The position numbers and the translations under genes are program-made. The notes beneath the pieces are model-generated. The model saw only the letters and a list, made by a program, of their open reading frames with translations. It was not told the origin of the DNA and did not search any database. 64,000 bases of DNA from Mermis nigrescens. Taxonomy: Eukaryota; Nematoda; Enoplea; Mermithida; Mermithidae. The stretch is from assembly GCA_036768485.1 (NCBI GenBank), contig JAVLUZ010000621.1, positions 124,001 through 188,000 of the forward strand, read 5' to 3'. Positions 34,501 to 46,777 of the stretch are shown one piece after another. The stretch's first letter is position 1; each line of letters starts with the position of its first letter.

Positions 34501-35139
34501 GTCTTGTTTTTTTCTGCCAAGTTCTGGGTTAGAGTCTGGACATAATCTCAAGTCTAAAAATGAACCAGAAACCAAATGTGATAATACGTCAATTGTTTGC
34601 AATCAACAGTGGTGTAAAGTGGCTTTTACATCTGATATTTATTTGTCCTTCGGGCCATTGTGGAGACTTAATTTTTTAATAAATGTTGATTGTAATATCA
34701 GAGTAATATCAGAATTAAGGTTGTGTTAAGTTTACACTGCATATTAAGTTTAGTTCTAGAGCCTTGCAGAAGCTTAATTTTTCAAAATGTTCTATGTAAA
34801 ATCAGAATTGGGAATCTGACTGTTAGTTTTCTCTACATTTAGTAGTTGCGTAAAGTTTGCACTATTCATTTGTTGTTAATATGTACATAGTTTATACTAC
34901 AAATTTATTTACCTAAATCTGAGCGTTAGTGCTCCTTACACTTGATAATTGCGTAAAGTCTACGCTGAAAAACTTTGATTTCTTTAAATAATGTAAGGTT
35001 GTCTTGTTTAAAAAGGATAATGCTGATTAAAAACAATATTGTTTTTTGCTTTCTTGGACTGCTGTCATTTTTGTGGTATGTTACTGTATGTGTTTACTGA
35101 CTGATGTACTCAAATCATACTAATTAAAAGCGGGGTACT
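34501..35139. other. No gene recognised
   Basis: AT-rich with further GTGTAAAGT/GCGTAAAGT words (34611, 34850, 34951). No domain in the short frames. Confidence 0.35.
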
Positions 35140-35888
35140 AAAGCAGAAAATGCTCAGATGGAACAAAAAAGATGAATATACTTGGAATTGTGGATTATTA
35201 AGGATAAAAGGATGGGACTAAGAAAAAATCTACCCAGTAAAATCTGCTAAAAATCACACTTTCTCTTAAGCAACGCAAAAAATCGAAGTATATTCTGCGG
35301 CCAACACTTTAAAACAAATATTTAACCATAAAAATGATTGAAAAAGCAGCGCGTTAGCTATGCAGTAGCTATGGGAAATGGTATCGAGTTACAGTCTTTC
35401 TAAGCCAGAAGAAATTGTTGGTTTAAAACAGTAGGAAACGCGTAAGTTGACTTGAAACAGACTAAATGTAGGTTCACTAGCATGCCCGTAACGATTGTAT
35501 GCACTAATCAATCGGCCCCTGCTTTGCTTGCTATAATGCTCATAACAAAATAAAACAACTTCTAAATACAGTACCACTTAGTTTTCTATCAATCAAAATA
35601 CGAAGCTAGTCAGCGTTGCTACTTGCCAGCAATTTAGAAAAAAGTAAACATTATAGATTTCGTTTATACACTCTTATCTGAAACTTTGAAAATTATTTAA
35701 AAAAGACACTTTTTAGAGGCCGCAGAATATTCTTCGATTTTTTGCGTTGCTTAGAGAAAGTGTGATTTTTATCAGATTTTGCGACTTTAGGTAGCTTTTT
35801 CCTAGTCCCCTCCTTTTTACATCCTTAACAATCCGTAATTCCAAGTATATTCATCTTTTTTGTTCCATCGGATCATTTTTCTTTGCTA
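35140..35888. mobile_element. Foldback element with arms of about 180 bp
   Basis: 35141-35325 and 35700-35887 are inverted copies (GATGGAACAAAAAAGATGAA and ACTTTCTCTTAAGCAACGCA blocks mirrored). The spacer is about 375 bp. TA lies at both outer edges. Non-coding. Confidence 0.8.
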
Positions 35889-36803
35889 TTTAATATATGT
35901 ACATAGATTTTGTCTGAATTTTAAGCACGTTTGAGATTTAAAGGCGTATGCTGTTGCACGTTAAACTTACTGTCTTTGTCTTGCTTTTAAGTATGCCCGA
36001 ACGTTTACCAATGCTGCCATTGTTGCCGACCTTCAGTTTTTTCTCAAACCCTTAGTTTTCATTTTAGCTTCGAGTTTATTTTGAGATGCTTTTTTCGCGA
36101 GAGATTTTTCTGAATTTGAGACTTTTCACCGAAAGTGACTTCATTTTATGTAATTTTAGATGCTTTTTGAAGGAAAAAGGGCAAAACACCTAAAAGCGGC
36201 AGGATAAGCGAATTTTTTTCCAAAAATCGAGGACTCGATAGTACAAATTCAGTGCCTTGCCAAATAGCATTTTGCATAGCTTGTATGTGTAGTTTCACGA
36301 AACCTTGTGCATAGATCACAATTTTCGAATCCTTTTAAATCGATTACAAAAGCGATTTAAACTGAAGTAAGAAACACGATACTGTGCATAGCAATTGAAA
36401 AGTACAAAGTTCTACTATGCAAAAGTGTATTACTGTAGCCCACTAGGAAACTATGTACAACTTTTGTAGCAACTCTCTTGAACGCTGAAAATTAATTTTC
36501 ATGCGCAAGGTTTTGTGAAATAGACTACAGTTGCCTGACTGACTACCTACAGTCCGTTTCATTAAACTTTGAGGTTTTTGAAAAAATTTAAAGCAGGCAC
36601 ACTATATCGAGTTATGGGGAGATGCTTTATGCCAAACCGCATAACTGCATCAAAAATTTGAACTACTTTTGTATCCTGATTCATGCGGATTAAATTCAAA
36701 AAGAAACCCGCAAAGTTATAAATGAAACAGACTACATATAAGTCGAGATTCGAGTTGCTAAATGTCGGATGAGGCAGTGTATCCTCGCACTTCGGTGCGT
36801 GCG
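35889..36803. other. No gene recognised
   Basis: AT-rich and unremarkable. GCATAG and TTTCACGAAACCTTG / CAAGGTTTTGTGAAA words at 36290 and 36505 form a weak inverted pair. Confidence 0.35.
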
Positions 36804-36975
36804 CAGGGTTGCCAAGTGCTGTTGTCAACACCCCCAATTTTCACCTCAACGGTTAGAAATACCCGCAATCAAAGGTTAAGCATAGGCGCCAAAAAACCTC
36901 AATCGCTAAAAAATGCCTCCAACGGCCTTAAGAAAACCCCAGAATGGGAATAAATCCCCTAGCTTGGCAACCCTG
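36804..36975 (+). mobile_element. 172-bp hAT-like MITE, perfect target duplication
   Basis: CAGGGTTGCCAAGTGCTG ... CTTGGCAACCCTG, flanked by tgcgtgcg at 36796-36803 and 36976-36983. Non-coding. Confidence 0.92.
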
Positions 36976-36998
36976 TGCGTGCGGCAATAGGATAGTCG

Positions 36999-37164
36999 CA
37001 GGATTGCCAAGTGCTGTCAAAAAACCACCAATTTTCACCTCAAACTACCTGAAAATACCCCCAACCAATGCTTATAGTCGCAAAAAAGACCTCTAGCGCT
37101 AAAAAATGCCTCCAATGGCCTGGAAAACCCCAAAATGGGAAAAAAACCCAACTTGAAAACCTTG
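36999..37164 (+). mobile_element. Sibling hAT-like MITE inserted 23 bp away
   Basis: CAGGATTGCCAAGTGCTG ... AACCTTG, same family and orientation as 36804-36975, but with its own duplication (gatagtcg 36991-36998 / gatagttg 37165-37172). It is therefore a separate insertion, not a tandem copy. Confidence 0.85.
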
Positions 37165-37648
37165 GATAGTTGAACTACCTCTTTGGTCCCTTTACTGAAA
37201 AAGCTCTCGGATAAATGAAACAGACTATAGGTACCTACCTTCTCTAACAAGACGCAAATTCTTTGATATGAACTGAACTGAACTGAAACAATTTGTAAAT
37301 TGTAATTTGTAAACAAACTGAAACAAAACAATTTGATATGTATCTAAATAGGTGCACCTTACATACAAGCAATGAAATCCGCTGCTTATTTTACTGCGCT
37401 TATTTTGGAAGCTAAGACAAAATAAAATTTCGTTTTACTATAAGCTTGTACGGACATGCAATAAGTAATTCCCTTGATAGCTGGTAAGAGGCATATTATT
37501 TATATGGCATTTCCATAAAAATGCAGGTATATAATTTTTTGCAAAAAATGATTTTGCGATTATTACTGTGAAGACCTAAGTACGCCGTACGGCTTGGCCA
37601 CAGGGTTGCTCACACCGTTTTTTCCCTGCGGTTCGATTGACGTTATAG

Positions 37649-38452
37649 ACCAGACCCATTATTTTTTTCCTTGGCTTAAATCTTTCTTATCACACGGCTT
37701 GCGTAGGTTTGAACGACGCCCAATACAGCGTCTTGGCACTGTTGGACCAGCTGTTTCTCTGCCCGATGTGCTTACCGGTTGGTAAGAAACTTTTGACAGT
37801 GGAGCAGAAAGTTTCCACTTTGGAAAATCGCTTCGACTCTCTCGAAGCATCTATTAAAGAACAGTTGGACTCTTTAGCCAAGCAGGTCACCCAATCGCAG
37901 GCACCGCGTTTCACGGCTCCTAATTTTGCGGCACCTAACTTCGCGCCTATGAGGCCGCCGCGGATGGCCGATATCGACATCAACAAAGTGGTCGTTTCGG
38001 CAGTGAAGGACGCCTTGGAGGCAGATTCCAAGAAAACCACCGTCGTCCTGGAGAATTTCGTTCCCATTGGCGACGACAGCAGCTTGGAGGACGACGTGAA
38101 GCAGTACGTCACCACCGCCGGGTTCGATCCCAAAAAAATCGTCGGCATTCGGCGCTCCGGCCCGGAGGTCAAATCGTACAAGGATGGCACCACCTTGCCC
38201 CGCATCATCAAGGTCAAGTGCGACTCGGAGTCCTCCAGGGCCGAGTTGATTCAGTTGGCCACCAAATACGCGGATAAGGGGCGTAAATCCAAAATCTACG
38301 CCCGGCCGGATCGCACCTGGCAACAACGTGAGGCTCTCCGTCGATTGAATGCTGATTTGAAGGAAAAACGGGACGCGGGCGAGGAAAATTGGTTTATTGA
38401 CCGTAACTCGTATGAATTGAAACAATATAAAGTGCGCATGCCTCGCCCTTAG
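37649..38452 (+). CDS. LINE ORF1 protein (RNA-binding), 5' part damaged
   Basis: The frame is open from 37649 to a TAG at 38450-38452. YHTACVGL followed 21 residues later by CPMC looks like the second half of a PHD-type zinc finger (H-x2-C ... C-x2-C), which some CR1 ORF1 proteins carry. The first half lies upstream in another frame or is lost. Then come a predicted coiled coil (LLTVEQKVSTLENRFDSLEA) and a Pro/Ala/Phe linker. The C-terminal RNA-binding-like domain includes KIYARPDRTWQQREALRRLN and DRNSYELKQYKV. No ATG precedes the zinc-finger part. Confidence 0.75.
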   Translation, partial: TRPIIFFLGLNLSYHTACVGLNDAQYSVLALLDQLFLCPMCLPVGKKLLTVEQKVSTLENRFDSLEASIKEQLDSLAKQVTQSQAPRFTAPNFAAPNFAPMRPPRMADIDINKVVVSAVKDALEADSKKTTVVLENFVPIGDDSSLEDDVKQYVTTAGFDPKKIVGIRRSGPEVKSYKDGTTLPRIIKVKCDSESSRAELIQLATKYADKGRKSKIYARPDRTWQQREALRRLNADLKEKRDAGEENWFIDRNSYELKQYKVRMPRP

Positions 38453-39619
38453 GGAGTTAACGCCCCTGTTAAACCCGATTTAACTTCAAAAAATGATGAA
38501 AATGATAAAAATGTACTGAATTGTGCCTTATTTAATGCTAGAAGTCTAGTGAACAAATTACCTGAACTTCATGCTTTACTCATTTCTGAAACCTACGATA
38601 TCATTTTTGTAACAGAATCTTGGTTAAATGATACAATTTCTGATGGTCTTCTTTGTACTTCTTCTGTTTATTCCATTTATAGATGTGACAGGCTGGATTA
38701 TAGAGGTGGTGGGGTAGCTATATTGTATAAAAATGCACTGAAAATTTGTAATATTACTCTTAAGGAACCATTTGATTGCCCTGAAACTCTTATTTGTGAA
38801 CTTCACTCCAATGATGAATATGTGCGGTTTATACTTTGCTATAGGCCACCAAAATATGATATTCAATATGCTCAAAAATTGTGTCTTTTTCTTGAAAAGT
38901 ACATTGAAAACACGAAAAAATGCATAATACTAGGCGATTTTAACCTACCTGACCTAAACTTTGCCTCTCATTCTGCATACAGGAACCCAGTTACACAAAT
39001 ATTTTATGAATGTTTTGTAAACCTAGGTCTCAATTTAATGACAAACGAACCAAACCGAAATCTAAATATTTTAGATCTTATTTTGAGTACATCTCGTGAA
39101 CTCCTTTTTAATGTTTCTGTTAACGAACCTTTTGCTAGTAGTGATCATGAAATAATTTCGTTTAATTTGCCATTTAATAGCAATGAGGATGAAAATCTAA
39201 TAACGCTTGATTTCAAAAAGGCAAATTATCAAGCAATTGAAGCTTTCTTGGCATCTGTTGAATGGGAAAAAATTTTTTCGTCTTGTGTAAGTGTTAATGA
39301 TTTCTACGAGGCTTTTTTGTCCATTCTCAACACAGCTATTTCCGAATTCGTTCCACTGAAAAAGAAAATGCGCAGAAATCTTCTGCCAAATTCTGTACGA
39401 AAAATGCAGGCTACAAAGCGTAAACTTTGGAAAAAATACAAAATTAATAGGGATGCTAAAACGTTAGAGAAATGTAAGAAATTGACCAAAAATATAAAAA
39501 CTTTGATGAATGAACATCTTGCAAATGAGGAAGGAAAGTTACTAAAGTCGAATAATTTAAAAAACTTTTTCTCTTTTGTAAATGATCGATTAAATAATAA
39601 AAGAAAATTCCATTGTTGA
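38453..39619 (+). pseudogene. LINE ORF2, endonuclease part, in frame with ORF1 and ended by a frameshift
   Basis: The frame is open from the codon right after the ORF1 TAG. The endonuclease begins at once (CALFNARSLVNKLPELHALL) and has the expected motifs: TESWL, YRPP, LGDFN and SDHE, consistent with an AP-endonuclease-like nicking enzyme. No ATG is found for over 150 codons. At about 39605 an A run is one base short, so the frame stops at 39617-39619; the polymerase continues in the next frame. Copy 1 has the full run. Confidence 0.85.
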
Positions 39620-41273
39620 AAAGCAACGGCATCACTATTGTGGATGATTTAGACAAAGCAAATGCTTTTAATACAAATTTTGCCAACAATTTTGTAAATG
39701 ACAATAATGTTTTACCTGTATTTCCTGATAAAATTAACCGTAATCATAGTGTTTCTTGCAAATTTGACTTATTTACAATTTTGGATGCTCTAAATCGACT
39801 AAAACCTTCATTGTCACTTGGCCCTGATGGCCTGTGTGCATATTTTGTGAAAAAGCTAAAATTAGTCCTTGTTAGACCTTTGATGTCAATTTTTGAAGTT
39901 TCTTACAGGACAGGGTGCATCCCCGACCTGTGGAGGGAAGCTATTGTTGTGCCTATACCTAAGAAAGGTGACTTATCATCCATAGAAAACTATCGGCCCG
40001 TGTCCCTTTGTTGTGTTCTGTGTAAGGTCATGGAATCGATAATTAATATTAGCCTAACTACCCATTTAAATGAAAATAATTTGCTTTCTGAAAATCAGTT
40101 TGGATTTAGAAAAAATAAATCTTGTACACTGCAACTTTTAAAGTGCAAAAATCAGTGGTCCAAAAATCTTGATGAAAATTGCCCAATCGATATTGTTTAT
40201 ATCGATTTTTGTAAAGCTTTTGATACAGTTTCGCATGAAAAACTGCTTATAAAATTAGCTGCCTATGGCATAAGTGGTTTTTGCCTAAATTGGTTAAAAT
40301 GCTTTTTGAGTAATAGATCCCAAAGGGTTAAAGTTGGAGATTCATTGTCTCTTCCGCTCCCTGTTTCCAGTGGGGTGCCACAGGGTAGTGTTTTAGGCCC
40401 TACCCTTTTTTGTTATTCATAAATGATTTATGTGATTTTCAAAGTACCAGCTCAATTTCGCTATTTGCTGATGATGTTAAAATATCTAATTCAGCTTCCA
40501 ATTTTTTGGACTTGCAAAATGATCTAATGCATATTAAGAGGTGGGCTGATATCTGGCAGCTTAAGATCTCACTCAGCAAATGTTTTGTTTTGCATTTAGG
40601 AAAATCTAATCCCAAGCACTCTTACGGTATAGATAATTTTGAAATCCCACATGATATATCCGAGATGAAGGATCTTGGTGTCTTAATAAGTAAAGATTTA
40701 TCTTCTAGAACTCATTGTACAAACATTGTAAAAAAAGGCATGAGAATTGCAAACTTGATTTTACGGAGTTTTGTTTCAAGAGATAAAACTTTGTTAGTAA
40801 AAGCCTTTACAACCTATGTCCGACCAATTTTGGAATATGGTTCGTCTGTTTGGAATCCTTATCTGTTATGTGACATAAATAATGTTGAAAATGTCCAAAG
40901 AAAATTTACCAAACGAATTTTTTCTGATAAAACTATCTCCTACGATGCCCGATTAAAGGAATTGGGCTTGGAGAGACTCGAATTACGTAGAATGCAAAGT
41001 GATTTATCAATGACACGCTCTATAATCAAGGATAATTTGTTACCTGTTGAAGACTTCTTCACATTTAATGTAAACTCAAATCGTGCTGTAAATTCTTGCA
41101 AACTTTACGTTAACCGTGTAAACAAAAATGTTAGAAAATTTGAATTTTGCAATCGTGTGATTTCTGTCTGGAATTATTTGCCTGATGATATCATCTGCTC
41201 AGCTAATTCGAACATTTTTACGATGAAATTGAAACAATTTGATTTATCCATTTTTCTCAAGGGGCGTATCTAA
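39604..41273 (+). pseudogene. LINE ORF2, reverse transcriptase and C-terminal domain, one further frameshift
   Basis: Contains LSLGPDGL, PIPKKGDLSSIENYRPVSLC, ENQFGFRKNKS, YIDFCKAFDTVSH, SSGVPQGSVLGP and, after a one-base loss in a T run near 40412, SLFADDVKIS with the two catalytic Asp. The C-terminal part has YVRPILEYGSSVWNPY and WNYLPDDI, typical of CR1/jockey ORF2, and ends KGRI-stop. The frame is otherwise intact, so the copy is young. Confidence 0.9.
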
Positions 41274-41539
41274 GCGCAGTTATAATTCATTGCCTGTACG
41301 TACCCGCGTGTCTTACATTTACATTACACTACTTTCTTTTATCACTTTATTCGTTTTTTTTACAATTAAATACGTGTGTTTGCAATATGTACATGAATTT
41401 CAATTATGCATTTATATGACATTTGTCCTTTTCCTTATTATTTGTATTGTAATGTGTACGTATATTTTAAATTTGTACGTGTATTTTGTAGACCGAATAA
41501 ATCTTTCTTTCTTTCTTTCTCGATCTCAATGCGTAGTTG

Positions 41540-42660
41540 TAAATAGTTCTTTTTTCAGATAGCCTAAATGTCTCCAGCGGTGTCCCACAAGGGAGTGTGA
41601 TAGGGCCAAACCTTTTCCTAATTTATATAAATGATTTATGCGATAATATCAATAGTCGTGTACGTTTATTTGCCGATGATGTCAAATTGTATAATTTGTC
41701 TACTTGTAACGCTGTACTTCAAAATGATCTTAACAAGCTTTATATGTGGTCGCGTGAATGGCAGCTTCAGATATCTATCAATAAATGCTCAGTTCTGTAC
41801 ATGGGTTATAAAAATCCAAAACATCAATATTTCATTGAAAATCAATCTTTGCCTTCTGATTCTGACTGTGTCCGTGACTTAGGTGTTCTAATGTCTCAAA
41901 ATTTGAAATTTCAACAGCATTATCACGAAATAATATAATAAACAGCTTCTCAACGCTCTAATTTGATTCTGAAGTTATTCTTTTCTCGTTATAATGAAAT
42001 TTTATCTCGTGCGTTTAAGATATATGTTCGTCCATTACTTGAATACTGTTCTTCCGTTTGGAATCCTTATCGTATTCGAGATATTGATCGTATTGAAAGA
42101 GTTCCGCGCAAGTTTACGCGTAGTATTTTTGGCTTTAAAAGCGGTTTGTCTTATAACGATCGCTTAAATAAACTGTCTTTAGAACGCCTCGAATTACGCC
42201 GTGTTCGTTTTGCTCTGTGTTTGTATTTTCAAATTATTACTGGACAGTCTCATATTCTTTGTGACGATTTTTTCGCTTTCAATGACAATTGTACTCGCTC
42301 CGCCAATAATTTTAAGCTTATCGTCCCTCTGGCTCGCTCCGATATTCTCAAGTATGATTTCAGTCATAGATACTTAAATCTGTGGAATTCGCTTCCAAAT
42401 GATGTTGTAAATTCACCTAACCTGGAAATTTTTAAACGCAAACTCAATACTGTCGATCTGTCTATTGTTTTAAAGGGGCGTGCGTAAGTTGTCACCTTCG
42501 TGACTGCATGTCCCTATTGCTAACGTTGTAGTCGTATATACTCGTATGTTGTCATGTGTGTCATTTAAAATATTGCATTTTTTATCGAGTTTCATCCCTT
42601 TTTTGTATTTTGTGTGTTTTTCCCAGACGTTGCAATAAATGCTTTTTTGTTTGTTTGTTT
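41540..42660 (+). mobile_element. Second, 5'-truncated CR1-type LINE
   Basis: Starts within the palm domain a few bases after the tail of copy 2 and ends AATAAATGCTTTTTTGTTTG with a (TTTG)n tail. It is a relative of copy 2, clearly a different subfamily. Confidence 0.8.
41570..42487 (+). pseudogene. Reverse transcriptase C-terminal half of the second LINE
   Basis: SSGVPQGSVIGPNLFLIYIN, RLFADDVKLY, GYKNPKHQYF, then a stop and small frameshift at about 41935-41965. It continues with FKIYVRPLLEYCSSVWNPYR, LERLELRRVRF and LWNSLPNDVVNSPNLEIF, ending LKGRA-stop. It matches copy 2 motif by motif. Confidence 0.85.
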
Positions 42661-44104
42661 TGCTTGTTTTTCCGACATTTTTCCACGTTTTTCGGAGGTC
42701 TAAAAACGATAAATGTAGAGCGTCTGTATTGAAATATCAGTGTTTTTTTAAGTAGAAAATCCGATGTACACATGCATTCGCGGTGTTTGACGCACTTTTT
42801 GTATAAAAATTTCGCGCTCTACAAGAAATATCACGATCAGTATACGTTATTTCTGTTGAAGCTTGAATTATCTCCCTTCAGTAAAGCATTCTAGCCAATT
42901 CTGAAGTCGTTTTTGACAATTAAAACTATGATTTATCAAATGGCGCGAAGCGCCAGAAAATTTTGAAATTTTAGCTCTCAAAAATCATTTTTGCATTACA
43001 AAAACTAACCAATTCCGTTCAGAAGGTAAGGATTTTCAATCGTATTGAAGTTCCAGACCAGATTGTCGATAAAAATGCTGCGATTGGCGCGGCGCGGCTT
43101 AAAGATGAATAACGAGTCCTAAATCAATTCGGCGAAAATTTTCGAAGTTTTACCTCTCTAAAACGCATTTTTAACGTTACAAAAATTCTTCGCAAATGCT
43201 ATCCAAGCCCAAAAATTTTTTCCATTTCCCAAAGTTTTGGTTGACAAATAGACCAAGGATTTTGGTGAAAATTTGAGGTTTTCTAAAATAAGCAAGCTAG
43301 ATACCTATCGATTACAGTTAATATACTTGTGTTTCCTGCAGCTAATTTTAACGTCGCTCGCGACGCGATTGATTGAACTGGAGGAACTGAAACTGAAGTA
43401 AACTGCCTAAAACCTGCTAGTGAGTTCCATGGTAACGCCTATAATCTCAAAGAAAGCCGGAGTACTTAATAAACCATCCAATGTGGGAGTAATAAGAACC
43501 TAAGCGGGAGTGCTACCACATACATAAAACGTATGAAAAGTACAACAACAAGAAATTTTATTACTAACCCAAACTGAAGAAGTTCGAATTAACCTTTTTT
43601 CGCGTACTTTGTGGCTTGTGCAGGTGCACAGAGCAGGATTTAGTCATTTGTTTTAACGTCAATGTTAGCTTTATTTCCAATTGAATAATGTTCATACACG
43701 CATTCGTTCTGATTTTGCATACCTACCTACGTTGCATATCTATATTTACTAAACATGTGTTGCGCTTCTTTTTTTAGTCAGGCCTATGTTCGTAATGTAA
43801 AACTTGATTTAAAAAAATAAATAAATAAAACTGTTTTGTGAATTTCATCTGCCTATAAGTAAACTGGATTTCTTTTTTGCCTTGTTCCATCTGGTAAAAC
43901 ACTTGACCTGAATATGGAACGGTGTGCCAAACGTAATTATAATTAATTATGAATTTTTTCGATTTTCTAATCTTTTAAAGCACTTATTATACGCAGCTTA
44001 GAATCTCTAAATTCCTTTCAGTGGAGTAAAATTTGTTTGATTGTTTGTATAGACTAGGTACGTAACGTATAGACCTCTTTGTCCAATAACCTAACAGGGG
44101 TAAG
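42661..44104. other. Repeat-rich, no gene
   Basis: GGCGCGAAGCGCC hairpin at 42942. 43440-43650 shares AAGCGGGAGTGCTAC and GTGCACAGAGCAGGATTT words with the middle of the hAT element at 30070-30946, so it is probably a relative's interior. No coding frame. Confidence 0.45.
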
Positions 44105-44170
44105 CAGGCCCATATCCAGGGGGATTGTGGGGCACGTTTCCCCCCAAATGAAATACGATATGCAAATATT

Positions 44171-44485
44171 GTGCGATTCAGCTTTTCTACGTTAACTTTA
44201 CCAATTTCTAATGCTGCTGTAGAACGAGTTTTCTCGATCAGGAATGTTGTCAAAAATAAGCTCAGGAATCGTCTAAATACAGATTTGCTAGATGCAATTT
44301 TGTGCATCAGGTACGGATTAAAATGGCGTAGTGAATCTTGTGTAAATATGTGTGTTTCTCGTGCAATGCTCGAACGCTTTAATGTTGCCATGTACGATCA
44401 TAAAAATGATGCTGCTAGGCCCAAAGAGAACCACTGTGATGATGATATAACCGACGTGCTTTATTTGGAAGCTTTATCGTTATAG
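44171..44485 (+). pseudogene. hAT transposase C-terminal dimerisation region
   Basis: LPISNAAVERVFSIRNVVKN then KLRNRLNTDLLDAILCIRYG match the conserved hAT dimerisation block (the x-N-A-x-V-E-R-x-F-S motif and the leucine-rich helix). An acidic tail and a stop follow. The catalytic and zinc-finger parts are absent upstream, and the left inverted end lies only 66 bp away, so this is an internally deleted derivative. Confidence 0.8.
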
Positions 44486-45257
44486 ATTTATAGAAACAAA
44501 ATTTTTGGAACATCCTACTTAGTTTGGCTGCTATTAACATAGGTATTTTCATACTATCATGTTTGGCTTGCAAAAAATTTAACCACAAGATGAATTGATA
44601 CAATTCTAAAACTGAGTAAAAGCTATAAAATTATATCCCTTTAAGCAGAATCACATAAATTTGGGCTAAGCTCAAATGAAAATAGCTACAAAGCCTGTAA
44701 ACCTTATTGCACACTGGATAGAATTCATTTCTAAATTTTGAGGTTTTACCCTAATTTTTGAGGTTTTTTTGGCCAGTGATTTGAGGTTTTTGAAAATTTT
44801 GGTTGGCAGCACTGCTCGGCCATCCAAATCAGGGTTGGCCAGCCGTGTGAGTTTTACCTCAAATTTATAGGATTTTTCCGTTTGAGGTTTGTACTTTTTG
44901 AGGTTTTTTGTTAAGGTTTTCGATAATTTTTGAGGTTTTTAAGTAGGGATCGGACGAGGGTCTTTTTCTTTCCATCGGCCGAGGCCGAGGCGAGGACTTT
45001 GAAATTCTTGTCTCGGCCGAGGCCGAGGGCTGAGGACCGAGGATTTGTTATAGATATAATATGAGTATAAACAATATAGGACATATATGCTCCATGTGAT
45101 GTGGGTACAGTAGCAATAGGATTGATTAGTGTAATATAGTTCAAAGCTAATAAGCTATTATTCTAATTTTATTCAAAGGTAGGTATGCAAATGACAGGCA
45201 CCACAGTAGTGACAAATTGCTAATCGTCTTGATCATTTAGCTCGTTTTCGCTATCAC

Positions 45258-46465
45258 TATTGTGTGTTCTACATATCTTTATAATGGTAGAAATTGCATT
45301 TCAAAAGGAAAAATGTCAGATTTTTTGGCGCTTTGCGCCGTTTGAAGACGATTCTTAGTGGTTTTTGCCCTTATAGACCCAGAAATTAGGTAAAATACAC
45401 TACCCTGTCAAACAACTCTGTTTTTACCACTCTAAAATCGCTACTGTATTATATTATAGTACCCAAAAATTTGTGTGTACAAAATGTACAAAAGATTTTC
45501 GGGAAGACAAAAAGTGTAAAAAGGTGTAGAATTCCCAAAAATTTTCGGTGCTTCGCGCCTAAATGAGTAATTATTTGTCCTATATATATCTTAAAAATGA
45601 CAGAATTTGCATTCACAATGGAAAAATGTCGAATTTTTCGGCGCTTCGCACCATTTGGAGACAATTTTTAGCAATTTTTGGCGTCAGAAACAGTGTTTTT
45701 TGTACAAGGTCCGTTTGCACATGTATATACAAAGATGGTCCCATAAAAGAGAAGAAAAATTTTTGACGTTTTTCCTTTTGAAATGCAATTTCTGCCATTA
45801 TAAAGATATCTAGAACACACAATTACTCATTCCGGCGCGAAGCGCCGAAAATTTTTGGAATTTTACAGCTTTTTACCGTTTTTGTCTTCCCGAAAATCTT
45901 TGCACATTTTTAACACACAAATGTTTGGGTACTATAATATGGTACAGTAGCGATTTTAGTGTGGTAAAAACAGAGTTGCTCGACTTTTGGTAATGTTTTT
46001 CAGCTAATATCTGGGTATCTAATGGGAAAAATCATCAAGAAACGTCGTAGAACGGCGCGAAGCGCCGAAAAATTTGACATTTTTCCTTTTGACATGCAAT
46101 TTCTGCCATTATAAAGATATAGAACACACAATTACTCATTTCGGCGCGAAGCGCCGAAAATTTTCGCGAATTTCAGACCTTCTTTGCAATTTTTGTCTTC
46201 CCGAAAATCTTTGTACATGTACAAAGACGGTCCCGAAAAGTTGTACATCGGGTAAAATCTTTTCCGGGACAAACAAAAACCGCTGGTCAGATACCCAGAA
46301 ATTAGCCAAAATACACTACCAAAGATCGAAAACCCTGTTTTAAAACACCAAAATCGCTACTGTACTATATTATAGTACACAAAAATTTGCATGTACAAAA
46401 TGTACAAAGACTTTTGGAGACCATTTTTGTACATTTACAAACGGACCTTGTACAAAAAAACACTG
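45258..46465. repeat. Hairpin-family units in both orientations
   Basis: 45258-45690 holds units in reverse; 45745-46245 holds units in the forward direction, with hairpins CGGCGCGAAGCGCCG at 45832, 46053 and 46141. 45691 (CAGTGTTTTTTGTACAAGGT) and 46465 (inverse) are the two family ends facing each other. Flanking 8-mers do not match, so this looks like several insertions or an inversion. Confidence 0.7.
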
Positions 46466-46635
46466 CTTTGTATTGAATTTACTCTTGCGATCATGTCAAT
46501 AACGACACGTTGGCTTTTTATATTATTTGTTACGATCAGGTGGAGGGCATGCAAGAAGCAGCCGACATTTTTGAATTTGCCAATTTCAATCGCTTTAACA
46601 ACATTAGCGCCGTTATCACGAATGACGAGGTGCAC
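46437..46635 (-). pseudogene. hAT transposase central fragment
   Basis: Minus strand reads MHLVIRDNGANVVKAIEIGK then VGCFLHALHLIVTN, matching the hAT block 'DN.ANxVKA ... CxxHxLxLxV' around a catalytic Asp and the conserved C-x2-H. It is cut on both sides by the hairpin array and the element end. Confidence 0.75.
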
Positions 46636-46777
46636 TTTGCTAAGTAAATTGAAATCTTACAGCACCCTTTTTAAGGCAGAAGCGGAATCGGCCATTTTCC
46701 ACCTTACCCTCGGCCGAGGCCGAGGGATCTCTAAAAAGACCGAGGATTACCGAGGCCAAGGCCCTGTCCAATCCCTA

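Larger units (their letters stand above)
37600..41520 (+). mobile_element. Nearly full-length CR1/jockey-type LINE, copy 2
   Basis: An ORF1 with zinc-finger remnant and RRM-like region, an ORF2 with APE-type endonuclease and reverse transcriptase, and a 3' UTR ending GAATAAATCTTTCTTTC with a (TTTC)n tail. The left edge is uncertain because the first half of the ORF1 zinc finger is disrupted or missing. No target duplication found. Confidence 0.9.
44944..46777. mobile_element. hAT element with CGGCCGAGG words at both ends; target duplication 7/8
   Basis: Ends TAGGGATCGGAC and GTCCAATCCCTA (one mismatch). Flanks are tttttaag (44936-44943) and tttttgag (46778-46785). CTCGGCCGAGGCCGAGG words sit inside both ends. 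It contains hairpin-family units (45258-46465) and a minus-strand hAT transposase fragment. Confidence 0.82.

Noticed and set aside
37594..37785. Frame with RRPIQRLG, identical to an octapeptide in the antisense frame of the mariner gene
   Set aside because: The DNA alignment is short and broken; the LINE ORF1 frame explains the region, so the octapeptide match is coincidence.
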